Source: Desulfobacteraceae bacterium (GTDB lineage Bacteria > Desulfobacterota > DSM-4660 > Desulfatiglandales > Desulfatiglandaceae). From it: a DNA stretch of 20,379 nt. The notes under the pieces were generated by a model. That model did not search any database. It worked only from the letters and a program-made list of their open reading frames with translations, and was not told the origin of the DNA. This document shows positions 6,321-13,640 of this stretch, piece by piece. How positions within the stretch are numbered: the stretch's first letter is position 1; each line of letters starts with the position of its first letter. Location: assembly GCA_030597505.1 (NCBI GenBank), contig JAUVRS010000010.1, positions 1-20,379 of the forward strand. Reading direction: 5' to 3'. The position numbers and the translations under genes are program-made.

Positions 6321-8210
6321 ATGCCACACGGATATAACGGTAAGATTTTGAGAGTAGATCTGAGTAACAAGACAACCACCGTGGAAACCCCTTCCGAGAC
6401 CGTCTATCGGAGGTATATGGGCGGATCAGCCCTGTCCCTCTATTTTCTGTTAAAGGAACAGAAAGCAGGGGTGGATCCATTGGGACCGGATAACAAACTG
6501 GTTTTTATGTCAAACGTCACCTCGGGTGTGCCCATGCCGGGGCTGACTCGCTACACCATAGCTGCGCGTTCTCCTCTAACAGGGGCCTTTGGAGAGGCGG
6601 AAGCCGGTGGATTTTGGGGACCCGAGTTAAAGCTGTCCGGGTTTGACGGTATAATTATTGAGGGTTGTTCACCCGATCCTGTGTATCTCTGGATTAAGGA
6701 TGGGGAGGCAGAGATTCGTGATGCTGCCAACCTATGGGGAAAAGACACCGGTGAGGTGCAGCAGCTTATCCGCGATGAACTGGGTGATAAACGAATTCGT
6801 GTAGCACAATGCGGACAGGCCGGGGAAAATCTCGTGCCTTATGCGTGCGTGGTCAATGAATTGAAACACGTAAACGGACGGACAGGCATGGGCGCGGTGA
6901 TGGGCTCCAAGAACCTTCGGGCGATTGCGGTGCGGGGCACCGGGGAGGTATCTGTTGCCGATCCTGAAAAAATGAAAGAAATCAGGAAGGAGGCCGTTGA
7001 CCGAATCCCCAAGTCACCGCTTGGGTATACGTTAAAAAAAATAGGGACCCCGGTCTTTGTCATGGGTCTCCAGAACTCGGGTATCCTGCCAACCAAGAAT
7101 TTTCAGGTGGGCCGCTTTGATGGCGCTGAGGCCATTTCGGGTGAGAACCTGGAGGAAACCCTGCTTGAGGCGCCCAAGGGATGTTATGCTTGCCCTATCA
7201 TGTGTAAACGGACGGTGAGAGTTGAAGGAAAATATGGCGCCACGCCAGAATACGGCGGACCTGAATACGAGACCCTTGCCTCTCTTGGATCTGTTTGTTG
7301 TATTGACAACCTCGAGGCGATTTGTCACGGAAATGAGCTTTGTAACCGTTGGGGATTAGACACGATTTCAACGGGTGTAAGCATCGCCTTTGCAATGGAG
7401 TGTATGGAACGGGGAATTTTGACAGAAAATGACACGGACAAGATCGACCTCCGATTTGGCAACGCAGATGGAATGCTGGAAATGATCCGAAAGATCGCTT
7501 TTCGTGAGGGCTTTGGAGACATCCTGGCCGACGGTGTCAAGCGGGCCTCTCAGAAGATCGGAAAGGGCAGTGAAGAATGGGCAATGCATATCAAAGGTCT
7601 GGAAATGGCGCTTCATGACCCAAGGGGAAAAACAGGAGTAGGTCTGGGCTTTGCCGTGTCTCCCACCGGTGCGGACCATATCGAGGCCCCCCATGACACG
7701 TCCTTTGCAGCTGAAGGCGTAATGTTGGATGCCATGAAACCTCTGGGTCTCACAGAACCCATGTCTCCAACCGATTTGGGACCAAAGAAAGTCTGTCAAT
7801 TCGCCCATACGCAGCAGATTTTTAGTTTTAATAACTCTCTGGGAATCTGTAACTTTTCGGCGGTGCCCTATTCAGCTTATACCCTTCCCCTTATTGTCGA
7901 CACAGTAGCGGCAGTGACAGGCTGGGATACCAGCCTGTATGAGATAATGGAACTGGGCGAACGGGCCATTACCATGGCACGTATGTTCAATGTCAGAGAA
8001 GGGCTTTCAAACAAGGACGACTATCTCCCGGATAGACTGTTCGAACCCCTGGATGAAGGGACGGAGGAAGAGAAACAGATCAATAAGAAAGAATTTGCTG
8101 AAGCCCTCAGGCTTTATTATGAGGCCATGGGATGGGATTCAAAAACAGGTGTCCCGACCGATGGAAGGCTTGCCTATCTGGGGTTGGAGTGGCTGATCAG
8201 CCAGAAGTAA
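6321..8210 (+). CDS. aor: Aldehyde:ferredoxin oxidoreductase, tungsten-pterin family (AOR)
   Basis: A 629-residue oxygen-sensitive enzyme that oxidises an aldehyde to the acid and reduces ferredoxin, using a tungsten (rarely molybdenum) bis-pterin and one [4Fe-4S] cluster. Cluster ligands are visible as CYACPIMC (Cys288, 291, 295) plus the distant Cys510 (SLGICNF). Pterin-binding signatures include GRTGMGAVMGSKNL (186-199) and DPRG (433-436). The N-terminal beta domain (GYNGKILRVDL, YMGGSAL) is typical. Length is close to the usual 605-630. Start ATG 6321 has a textbook AAGGAGGT at 6307-6314. A MoaD-like gene and a ferredoxin-fusion gene lie upstream, and pyruvate-type aldolases lie on both sides, which points to oxidation of aldolase-derived or fermentative aldehydes. 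Family certain; aldehyde specificity unknown. Confidence 0.96.
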   Translation: MPHGYNGKILRVDLSNKTTTVETPSETVYRRYMGGSALSLYFLLKEQKAGVDPLGPDNKLVFMSNVTSGVPMPGLTRYTIAARSPLTGAFGEAEAGGFWGPELKLSGFDGIIIEGCSPDPVYLWIKDGEAEIRDAANLWGKDTGEVQQLIRDELGDKRIRVAQCGQAGENLVPYACVVNELKHVNGRTGMGAVMGSKNLRAIAVRGTGEVSVADPEKMKEIRKEAVDRIPKSPLGYTLKKIGTPVFVMGLQNSGILPTKNFQVGRFDGAEAISGENLEETLLEAPKGCYACPIMCKRTVRVEGKYGATPEYGGPEYETLASLGSVCCIDNLEAICHGNELCNRWGLDTISTGVSIAFAMECMERGILTENDTDKIDLRFGNADGMLEMIRKIAFREGFGDILADGVKRASQKIGKGSEEWAMHIKGLEMALHDPRGKTGVGLGFAVSPTGADHIEAPHDTSFAAEGVMLDAMKPLGLTEPMSPTDLGPKKVCQFAHTQQIFSFNNSLGICNFSAVPYSAYTLPLIVDTVAAVTGWDTSLYEIMELGERAITMARMFNVREGLSNKDDYLPDRLFEPLDEGTEEEKQINKKEFAEALRLYYEAMGWDSKTGVPTDGRLAYLGLEWLISQK

Positions 8211-8335
8211 CCGATAACGGTCTTTCTGGGTGTTAAAGGCTGAGTTGGTTGTTCAACGCTGTTTGCTGCCGGATCCTCTTCTCTATTCTTTGCAGGGCCG
8301 TGGTGTAAGTTCTCAATAAGTTCGGGCGCCGTGTG

Positions 8336-8363
8336 GTTCGGGTGTTTCTTGAAGGCGCTCTCT
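8336..8363 (+). repeat. Left arm of 28-bp perfect inverted repeat
   Basis: Begins GTTCGGGTGTTTC and ends GGCGCTCTCT; identical to the reverse complement of 8638-8665. The next 17 bases diverge, then GTGGCTGATATTTG (8381-8394) again matches the other arm, where the gap is 28 bases. Two homologous copies in opposite orientation that have since diverged would explain this. Confidence 0.85.
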
Positions 8364-8637
8364 AAACCAGTCGTCGTAGCGTGGCTGATATTTGATGGTC
8401 TCGTAAAAAGTCACGTTCCGAATTTTACTTGTGTGTAACCACTTGATTTTGTTACATGTCATTTTCACTTTTTGTGAATTTTGTGCCTTTTTGCGGCTTT
8501 ATCATATTTGGAGTTTTGACGAAAGCATGGAGAAGCCAATAAGGGTTCATTAGGAGAAAACCTCTCCGAGCTGGAGGCGCTACGAGCCGGAAGCCCAAAT
8601 ATCAGCCACTGCAAAGGTGAGAAGTAAATCCCATTTG

Positions 8638-8665
8638 AGAGAGCGCCTTCAAGAAACACCCGAAC
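8638..8665 (-). repeat. Right arm of 28-bp perfect inverted repeat
   Basis: Reverse complement of 8336-8363 over all 28 bases; the arms enclose 274 bp. No obvious target-site duplication flanks the pair. The enclosed DNA encodes no transposase, so if mobile it would be a non-autonomous (MITE-like) element. Confidence 0.85.
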
Positions 8666-8748
8666 TCCACTCCAGACGTCCTATTGTTTCTCCCGGACTT
8701 TATTGAGAAGTCACGTAGAGGTGAGGTGAAATTCGAATCTTCGGGGGC

Positions 8749-8768
8749 TGTGGGCTTGGAGGCCCACA
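8749..8768 (+). other. Hairpin upstream of the dehydratase-like gene (possible terminator or leader structure)
   Basis: TGTGGGC, loop TTGGAG, GCCCACA: a perfect 7-bp stem followed by TATTTTG. It ends 38 bases before the ATG at 8807. It could stop read-through from the aldehyde oxidoreductase or form part of the leader of the next mRNA. The T-run is poor, so the terminator reading is weak. Confidence 0.4.
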
Positions 8769-8806
8769 TATTTTGAAAATGTTTTTGTGAAAGAAGGAGA
8801 AAAAGC

Positions 8807-10243
8807 ATGGGACTCAAGACTAAGGATCAATATATCGAGTCTTTGAGACAAATGAAACCCACGGTCTATATGTTTGGCGAGAAGATTGCGAACGTGGTAG
8901 ACAACCCTCGTCTGAGGGCAGCCATTGAGGCTACAGGGGCTACGTATGAACTGGCCGAAATGGAGGAATATCGTGATCTTATCGTCACCCAGAGTCCTCT
9001 GATCAATGAACCCATCAACCGCTTTACCCTACCGCCCTCGTCAGTGGAGGATCTGGTGGCGCGGGTCAAGATCAATCGTGTGCTCGGAAATCGTGTGGGG
9101 ACATGTCACCAGAGATGTACCGGACTGGACTGTCTTTCTGCGCTTGCCATTGTGACCTATGACATCGATAAGAAGCACAAAACAAACTACTATGATCGCT
9201 TCCAGGAATTCTTGAAGTACATGCAGAAAAATGATTATACAGCGAATGCCGGCGTCACGGATGTCAAGGGCGATCGTTCTCTCAGCCCACACGAACAACC
9301 TGATAAGGATATGTATCTGCGTGTGGTCGAACGCCGGGATGATGGCATGGTGGTGAGAGGCGCCAAAGCCCACCAGACCGGTTCTATTTCCTCCCACGAA
9401 ATTATCGTTTTACCAACCAGGGCATTGGGGAAGGGGGATGAAGACTATGCTGTTGCTTTTGCTGTGCCGACGGATTCCCCCGGTCTGATCCACGTGGTGG
9501 GCCGATCAACTCTGGACACCCGGGAACTGGATGGATGCGATATCGGAAATGTGAGGTATTCAAAGTATTGTCCCACAGTCATTTTTGATGACGTGTTTGT
9601 ACCATGGGACCGGGTCTTTATGTGCGGAGAAGTGGAGTTTGCTGTGGAGATGGTGGCACGTTTTTCCGCCTTCCACCGCCAAAGTCACGGGGGCTGCAAG
9701 TCGGGGCGGATCGATTGTATGGTCGGCGCGGCCCTGACCATGGTGGATTACAGCGGCACCGGCAAGGCCGGCCATCTCAAGCAAAAGGTCATTGATATGA
9801 TCCACCGGGCTGAAACTCTTTATGGCTGTAGCCTTGCGGCATCCTATGAGGGAAAGGAGGAGCCCTCGGGTGCATACTTTATTGACACTGTTCTGGCCAA
9901 TGCATCCAAGATCCATGAAGGCAGAGAATTGAGTGAAGTGGCACGTCTTTTGGTGGATATCGCAGGCGGGTTTGTTTCTGACCTGCCGTCGGACAGGGAT
10001 GTTGAAAACCCGGAAATCGGGGGTCTGTTAAAAAAATATCTAAAAGGTGTAAGTGATGTTCCGGTTGAAGACCGCATAAAAATGTACCGGTTTATTGAAA
10101 AACTTGTGATGGAAAGTGCTGATACCGTTTCGGATATCCATGGGGGGGGGTCGCCCGAGGCCCATCGTATCACAATCTATCGTGAAAGCGATCTTGATGC
10201 AAAGAAAAAGGCTGCCAAGCGACTTGCCGGTATCGAAGAGTAG
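8807..10243 (+). CDS. 4-hydroxybutyryl-CoA dehydratase-like flavoprotein (HpaB/AbfD superfamily)
   Basis: 478 residues, similar over the full length to 4-hydroxybutyryl-CoA dehydratase/vinylacetyl-CoA isomerase (AbfD), an FAD and [4Fe-4S] enzyme that removes water from an unactivated position by a ketyl radical. The four cluster ligands of the Clostridium aminobutyricum enzyme (Cys99, Cys103, His292, Cys299) correspond to Cys100, Cys104, His290 and Cys297 (CHQRC; HRQSHGGCK). FAD-region residues KAHQTGS (187-193) and Lys298 are kept. However, residues matching Tyr296, Glu257 and Glu455 appear to be His294, Cys255 and Ser442, so the substrate or reaction may differ. AAGGAG (8794-8799) precedes ATG 8807 by 7 bases. 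The aldolase gene follows 70 bp later. The cluster makes a plain oxygen-using 4-hydroxyphenylacetate hydroxylase unlikely. Confidence 0.88.
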   Translation: MGLKTKDQYIESLRQMKPTVYMFGEKIANVVDNPRLRAAIEATGATYELAEMEEYRDLIVTQSPLINEPINRFTLPPSSVEDLVARVKINRVLGNRVGTCHQRCTGLDCLSALAIVTYDIDKKHKTNYYDRFQEFLKYMQKNDYTANAGVTDVKGDRSLSPHEQPDKDMYLRVVERRDDGMVVRGAKAHQTGSISSHEIIVLPTRALGKGDEDYAVAFAVPTDSPGLIHVVGRSTLDTRELDGCDIGNVRYSKYCPTVIFDDVFVPWDRVFMCGEVEFAVEMVARFSAFHRQSHGGCKSGRIDCMVGAALTMVDYSGTGKAGHLKQKVIDMIHRAETLYGCSLAASYEGKEEPSGAYFIDTVLANASKIHEGRELSEVARLLVDIAGGFVSDLPSDRDVENPEIGGLLKKYLKGVSDVPVEDRIKMYRFIEKLVMESADTVSDIHGGGSPEAHRITIYRESDLDAKKKAAKRLAGIEE

Positions 10244-10313
10244 GGCCCGTGTTTTGGATCCAGCCATTAAGACAGATGCTGACCACAAGCTGAGAGATGT
10301 CGAAAGGGGGGGT

Positions 10314-11081
10314 ATGAAATTTATTCGAGAGCGTGTGCTAAATGGTGAATTGATGTTTGGGATTGGTGCAAATCTTGGCTCAAGTCTGACAGTGGAAATG
10401 ATTGGTGCGTCTGGGTTTGACTGGATATGGATCGATTGTGAACATGGAACCGGAGATTACAGCGAACTGATCCCCCAGATGCAGGCGGCCAGTATCGGCG
10501 ATGCCCCTCCGGTTGTGCGGATCGTCTGGAACGAAGCGCCCCGTTTTAAAAGGGTTTTGGATCTTGGGGCAACCGGCGTTATGATACCCTGGGTCAATAC
10601 GGCCGAGGAGGCCAGACAGGCGGCGGCGGCGATGAGGTATCCGCCAGACGGCATACGTGGCGTGGCAAGATTCAATCGTGCCTGTGGGTTTGGTCAGGAT
10701 TTTGACAAATATTTTGAAAAGGCCAATCAAAATCTTTTGACAGTCGTTCAGATTGAAACAGAGGAGGGCGTCAATAATGCTCCTGAGATCGCCGCCGTTG
10801 ACGGTGTCGATGTGTTGTTTATCGGCCCTTTGGACTTGAGTGTCAGTCTTGGGATTCCGCAGCAGTTTGAAAATCCGAAATTTCTCAGTGCCATGGATAG
10901 CGTCTCGGCGGCGTGCAAGGAAAATAGCAAGGCTGCAGGCATCCTGGTACCAAATATGGATTATCTCGAAAAATGGATCGCAAACGGATTTACCTTTCTG
11001 GTTGTGGGGTCTGACGGTGGGGCTGTGGCGAGCGGGTTGAAAAGTATGGCTTCCACATGCGGGAAGTTTAAAAAACATTAA
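10314..11081 (+). CDS. HpcH/HpaI-type class II pyruvate aldolase
   Basis: A 255-residue metal-dependent aldolase of the HpaI/GarL family, which cleaves 4-hydroxy-2-oxo acids into pyruvate and an aldehyde. Key residues align one position off E. coli HpaI: His44 in DCEHG, Arg69, Asp83, and metal ligands Glu148 (QIETEEG) and Asp174 (GPLDLS). PPDGIRGVAR and GATGVMIPWV are also typical. I start at ATG 10314, preceded by AAAGGGGG (10303-10310). A frame open from 10116 overlaps the previous gene and has no family-like residues before 10314. It is the last + strand gene before the convergent cluster and is probably cotranscribed with the dehydratase-like gene. The aldehyde produced could be oxidised by the tungsten enzyme at 6321. 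The related citrate lyase beta (CitE) proteins are a more distant alternative. Confidence 0.9.
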   Translation: MKFIRERVLNGELMFGIGANLGSSLTVEMIGASGFDWIWIDCEHGTGDYSELIPQMQAASIGDAPPVVRIVWNEAPRFKRVLDLGATGVMIPWVNTAEEARQAAAAMRYPPDGIRGVARFNRACGFGQDFDKYFEKANQNLLTVVQIETEEGVNNAPEIAAVDGVDVLFIGPLDLSVSLGIPQQFENPKFLSAMDSVSAACKENSKAAGILVPNMDYLEKWIANGFTFLVVGSDGGAVASGLKSMASTCGKFKKH

Positions 11082-11104
11082 CCGTTTACAGTTTCATATG
11101 TGAA

Positions 11105-11144
11105 CCTCTGAACCCGGAACTGCTCAACTAACCGGTTTCAGAGG
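11105..11144. terminator. Probable bidirectional terminator hairpin
   Basis: CCTCTGAACCCGG (11105-11117) pairs with CCGGTTTCAGAGG (11132-11144) in 12 of 13 positions around a 14-base loop, exactly in the 84-bp gap between convergent genes. Neither side has a clean T-run, so it is structurally suggestive rather than classical. Confidence 0.5.
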
Positions 11145-11165
11145 AAACAACATTCAAACTCCCCA

Positions 11166-12113
11166 CTACAGAAATATCCTTGCCCCTGCGGTATTGAGTA
11201 GGAATTGGTCGGGCATCTCCCTGGCAACTGTTGCAAGCGTGTTAAACCCGCTACAGTGCATGGGCGAGACAATAGATGGTTTAAGGCTTTTTAAATCATT
11301 GAGGGTATGATCCACATTTTCATCGGATACACCAGGGAAACCAAGATGAAAACCACCAAAGATGGCGTAAACAGCTTTAACGCCGGTTACGGTCTGTGCC
11401 TGACGAATTGAATTGATAATACCGGCATGTGCACAACCAGTGATCACAACAAGACCTTTATCTTTGACACAGATTGCCATGGCAATATCATCCAGAGTGT
11501 GATCATCTTCCAGTCTTCCATCTCGAATACATTTCAACGGATTCCAACCCGGCGGACCTGGGGGCTCAAAAGACACCTTTAAAGGGATTTCTCCGGTGGT
11601 AAACGTGGCAGGTGCAACCTGTAGGGGGTCCCTGGTTAGCACGAGTGTCCCACCCGCCTCTTCAAGTTCGGACTTCCGAAACTCCTGGCTGTATGTTGGG
11701 ACCACAATTCCAGTGCCGAAAACACAATAACGGGTTATAAAGGCATCCGGATGTAACGCCACAGGGAGAGGATAATCTCTTGCCTGCAAAAGGCCAAGCA
11801 AGCCACCGCAATGGTCGGGATGCCCATGGCTGATGACGGCATGATCAATCTCATTGGGTGAAATGCCCAAGACCTCCATGTTATGGAGGAGCGTATCGCC
11901 GGTCAGACCTGCATCAAACAACACCTTGGATCTGTAATCCCCAAAAAATATTTCTACCAGAAAGGAGATTCCGTTTTCAGCACGGATTTTCTTTTTGCGT
12001 GGATCAAAGTGTGATGCCAAGCTTGCCCGTTTGACCGTATCCGTATCTGGAATGAGCATATCCACATAATTTTCGACCAGTGTGGTGATGACTACTTTAT
12101 CGACATAATGCAT
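11166..12113 (-). CDS. Metallo-beta-lactamase-fold metal-dependent hydrolase (COG1237 type)
   Basis: A 315-residue cytoplasmic protein with the zinc/iron-binding HxHxDH motif (SHGHPDHCGG; His96, His98, Asp100, His101). Later metal-site features are TGCAH (225-229), GGFHL (253-257) and MHCSG (285-289). The pattern is that of COG1237, a family that includes proteins annotated as 7,8-dihydropterin-6-yl-methyl-4-(beta-D-ribofuranosyl)aminobenzene 5'-phosphate synthase; most bacterial members have no proven role. Start ATG 12113 follows AAGGAGG (12122-12128) by 8 bases and begins 2 bp after the stop of the [2Fe-2S] subunit gene. It is thus the last gene of the hydroxylase operon. A part in handling the hydroxylase's substrate or product, or in cofactor maturation, is inferred from position only. 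Confidence 0.88.
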   Translation of the reverse strand: MHYVDKVVITTLVENYVDMLIPDTDTVKRASLASHFDPRKKKIRAENGISFLVEIFFGDYRSKVLFDAGLTGDTLLHNMEVLGISPNEIDHAVISHGHPDHCGGLLGLLQARDYPLPVALHPDAFITRYCVFGTGIVVPTYSQEFRKSELEEAGGTLVLTRDPLQVAPATFTTGEIPLKVSFEPPGPPGWNPLKCIRDGRLEDDHTLDDIAMAICVKDKGLVVITGCAHAGIINSIRQAQTVTGVKAVYAIFGGFHLGFPGVSDENVDHTLNDLKSLKPSIVSPMHCSGFNTLATVAREMPDQFLLNTAGARIFL

Positions 12114-12115
12114 TA

Positions 12116-12607
12116 CTAATGCCTCCTTTTTTTCTGGTTTGTTTTCAGCTGATCTGCCGTAGCTTTGATAGCATCGACTATTTTAACGTAACCGGTACAC
12201 CTGCATAAATTTCCGGATATGCCCTCATTTATCTCTTCCCGTGTTGGAGAGGCGTTTTTATCCAAGAGCGCCTTGGCTGAAAGAAGCATCCCCGGTGTGC
12301 AAAAACCACACTGTATTGCGCCGTGTTTTATGAAATTTTCTTGAAGGGGGTGTAGGTTATCCGCTGAGCCAAGTGATCGAACAGTGATTATTTCCTTGTC
12401 CTGGACTTGAACAGCCAGAACCAAACAGGAGTTGACCGGGAGGCCATCCAACAGGACAGTACAGCTTCCGCAGTCACCTTTTTCACATCCATTTTTGACT
12501 TCAAAATAGCCCAGTTCCCTTAATGCCTGCAAAAGCGTGAGGTGCGCGGGAAATTCAGCCTCGACCTCTTCGCCGTTAACCCTGAATTGAACAGAAAAAA
12601 CCTCCAT
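12116..12607 (-). CDS. Molybdenum hydroxylase small subunit, 2x[2Fe-2S] (CoxS/XdhC-like)
   Basis: The 163-residue iron-sulfur subunit of a three-part xanthine dehydrogenase-family enzyme, passing electrons from molybdenum to FAD. The plant-ferredoxin-type cluster uses Cys41, Cys46, Cys49 and Cys61 (CEKGDCGSC). The second, family-specific cluster uses Cys100, Cys103, Cys135 and Cys137 (CGFCTPGM, CRCTGY). Start 12607 follows AGGAGGG (12614-12620) by 6 bases. It overlaps the FAD-subunit stop by one base (TGATG), a sign of translational coupling. The frame open upstream to 12691 is only read-through into the FAD gene. All eight cluster cysteines are present and the length is normal, so the subunit should be functional. 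Confidence 0.95.
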   Translation of the reverse strand: MEVFSVQFRVNGEEVEAEFPAHLTLLQALRELGYFEVKNGCEKGDCGSCTVLLDGLPVNSCLVLAVQVQDKEIITVRSLGSADNLHPLQENFIKHGAIQCGFCTPGMLLSAKALLDKNASPTREEINEGISGNLCRCTGYVKIVDAIKATADQLKTNQKKRRH

Positions 12608-13497
12608 CAGAATCCCTCCTTTACCGGATGCCAAGGCGAATGCTCGATCCCCAGACTTTGGCAGATCATACGATGCACCAGAACCGCGCACATGGTCCGT
12701 CTGTAATCTGCCGATGCCCTGATGTCATTGATTGGGCTTGCGTTTTTCGCAGCCATCTCTCCACATTGTTTTGCCAGCCCGGAGTCCACCTTTTTTCCCC
12801 TCAAAACTGCTTCGGCTTTTTCAATCCTCAAGGGTGTAGGGGCCACAGACCCGAGTGCAATGGCTGCATCAGCGCATATCTTTTTCTTTATGTCCAGCAA
12901 CATTGCCACGCTGACCACGGAAATGGCCATTGCGTTTCGACGACCCAGTTTGAAATAACCGTGTTTTATCCGACGCGGAGGTATGGGAAACACCACTTCT
13001 GAAAGGATCTCCCCAGGCCTTATCATTGTTTTTTGATAAGCGGTGAAAAAGTTGTTTAACGCCACGGTACGCTGCCCTTTAATGCTTCTGAGTTTGACCC
13101 GAGCGTTTAGTGCCAGAAGGGGAACAGCGGTGTCTGCGGCCGGCGATGCGTCCACAAGGTTCCCCCCCACAGTGGCCCGGTTTCTTACAAGAGGGCCGGC
13201 AAATGTTTGAATCGCATCCCACAAGAGTCCTGCCCGTTTCTTTATAAGAGAAGAACCCATGAGGTCACTGATGGTTGTAAGCGCCCCTATTTTCATCCTA
13301 CCATCTTTTTCTCTTATGTATTTGAGTGTTTTGATACCCCCAAGATCCACCACCAGACCGGGATGAATGGCGCCGTCTCTGAGATTGGGGATAAGGTTCG
13401 TGCCTCCAGCCAAAATCTTGTAATTCTTGCCTTGGCCGTCAATTGCACGAAGGGCGGCACTCAGGGACGCAGGTGACAGGAAATCAAATCCTCTCAT
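12607..13497 (-). CDS. Molybdenum hydroxylase FAD-binding subunit (CoxM-like)
   Basis: The 296-residue FAD subunit of the same enzyme, taking electrons from the [2Fe-2S] subunit to the outside acceptor. FAD signatures are AGGTN (30-34) and ATVGGNLVDASPAAD (108-122), followed by the usual C-terminal domain with SVAPTPLR. It lacks the cysteine-rich insert that binds an extra [4Fe-4S] cluster in 4-hydroxybenzoyl-CoA reductase, so that enzyme is not favoured. The ATG at 13497 has GGAGG at 13503-13507, 5 bases upstream. A longer frame starting at 13539 is unsupported. The gene lies 143 bp behind the large subunit and is coupled to the small subunit. Confidence 0.94.
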   Translation of the reverse strand: MRGFDFLSPASLSAALRAIDGQGKNYKILAGGTNLIPNLRDGAIHPGLVVDLGGIKTLKYIREKDGRMKIGALTTISDLMGSSLIKKRAGLLWDAIQTFAGPLVRNRATVGGNLVDASPAADTAVPLLALNARVKLRSIKGQRTVALNNFFTAYQKTMIRPGEILSEVVFPIPPRRIKHGYFKLGRRNAMAISVVSVAMLLDIKKKICADAAIALGSVAPTPLRIEKAEAVLRGKKVDSGLAKQCGEMAAKNASPINDIRASADYRRTMCAVLVHRMICQSLGIEHSPWHPVKEGF

Positions 13498-13640
13498 AAA
13501 CCCCTCCTTTTTTGCCTTTTCATTGGTTTTTTCCGCCAACAGGGTTTTGTGATTGTTTCTTGGTCATTAGAAACCATCCGGTCTAAACTATCTCCAATGC
13601 GGGAAAATACTCTTGCCCATTTCTTTATGACACCTTGGTT

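Larger units (their letters stand above)
8211..8806. other. 596-bp non-coding stretch with inverted repeats
   Basis: No credible gene lies between the aldehyde oxidoreductase and the dehydratase-like gene. Two short minus-strand frames (8465-8659 and 8602-8817) lack recognisable domains and ribosome sites, and overlap each other. The stretch contains a 28-bp perfect inverted repeat at 8336-8363 and 8638-8665. A second shared block of 14 bp lies in the same order inside it (8381-8394 and the complement of 8596-8609). A hairpin is present at 8749-8768. Base composition is patchier than in the flanking genes. It reads as a decayed or miniature mobile element, or an inverted pair of a dispersed repeat, plus the leader of the next gene. 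Confidence 0.6.

Noticed and set aside
8720..8745. TTCGAATC resembling a tRNA T-loop, possible tRNA fragment or attachment site
   Set aside because: Only four of five T-stem pairs form, and no acceptor, D or anticodon stem or CCA end can be found around it.
8465..8817. Two overlapping minus-strand reading frames (64 and 71 residues) in the gap before the dehydratase-like gene
   Set aside because: They overlap each other, have no ribosome site or domain, and fall inside or over the inverted-repeat element; more likely repeat sequence with chance open frames.
9560..9916. Long antisense frames within the dehydratase-like gene and similar ones in other genes
   Set aside because: They are shadows of strongly supported genes, lack ribosome sites and encode no recognisable domain.
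10116..10313. N-terminal extension of the HpcH/HpaI-type aldolase
   Set aside because: It overlaps the end of the dehydratase-like gene in another frame and does not resemble the family; ATG 10314 with a G-rich ribosome site gives the normal length.
12607..13497. 4-hydroxybenzoyl-CoA reductase FAD subunit
   Set aside because: The cysteine-bearing insert for the extra [4Fe-4S] cluster is absent and the subunit is shorter than that family.
13498..13640. Missing gene or frameshift remnant between the large and FAD subunits of the hydroxylase
   Set aside because: The 143-bp gap has no coding pattern, both neighbouring genes are full length, and it holds only the ribosome site of the FAD gene.
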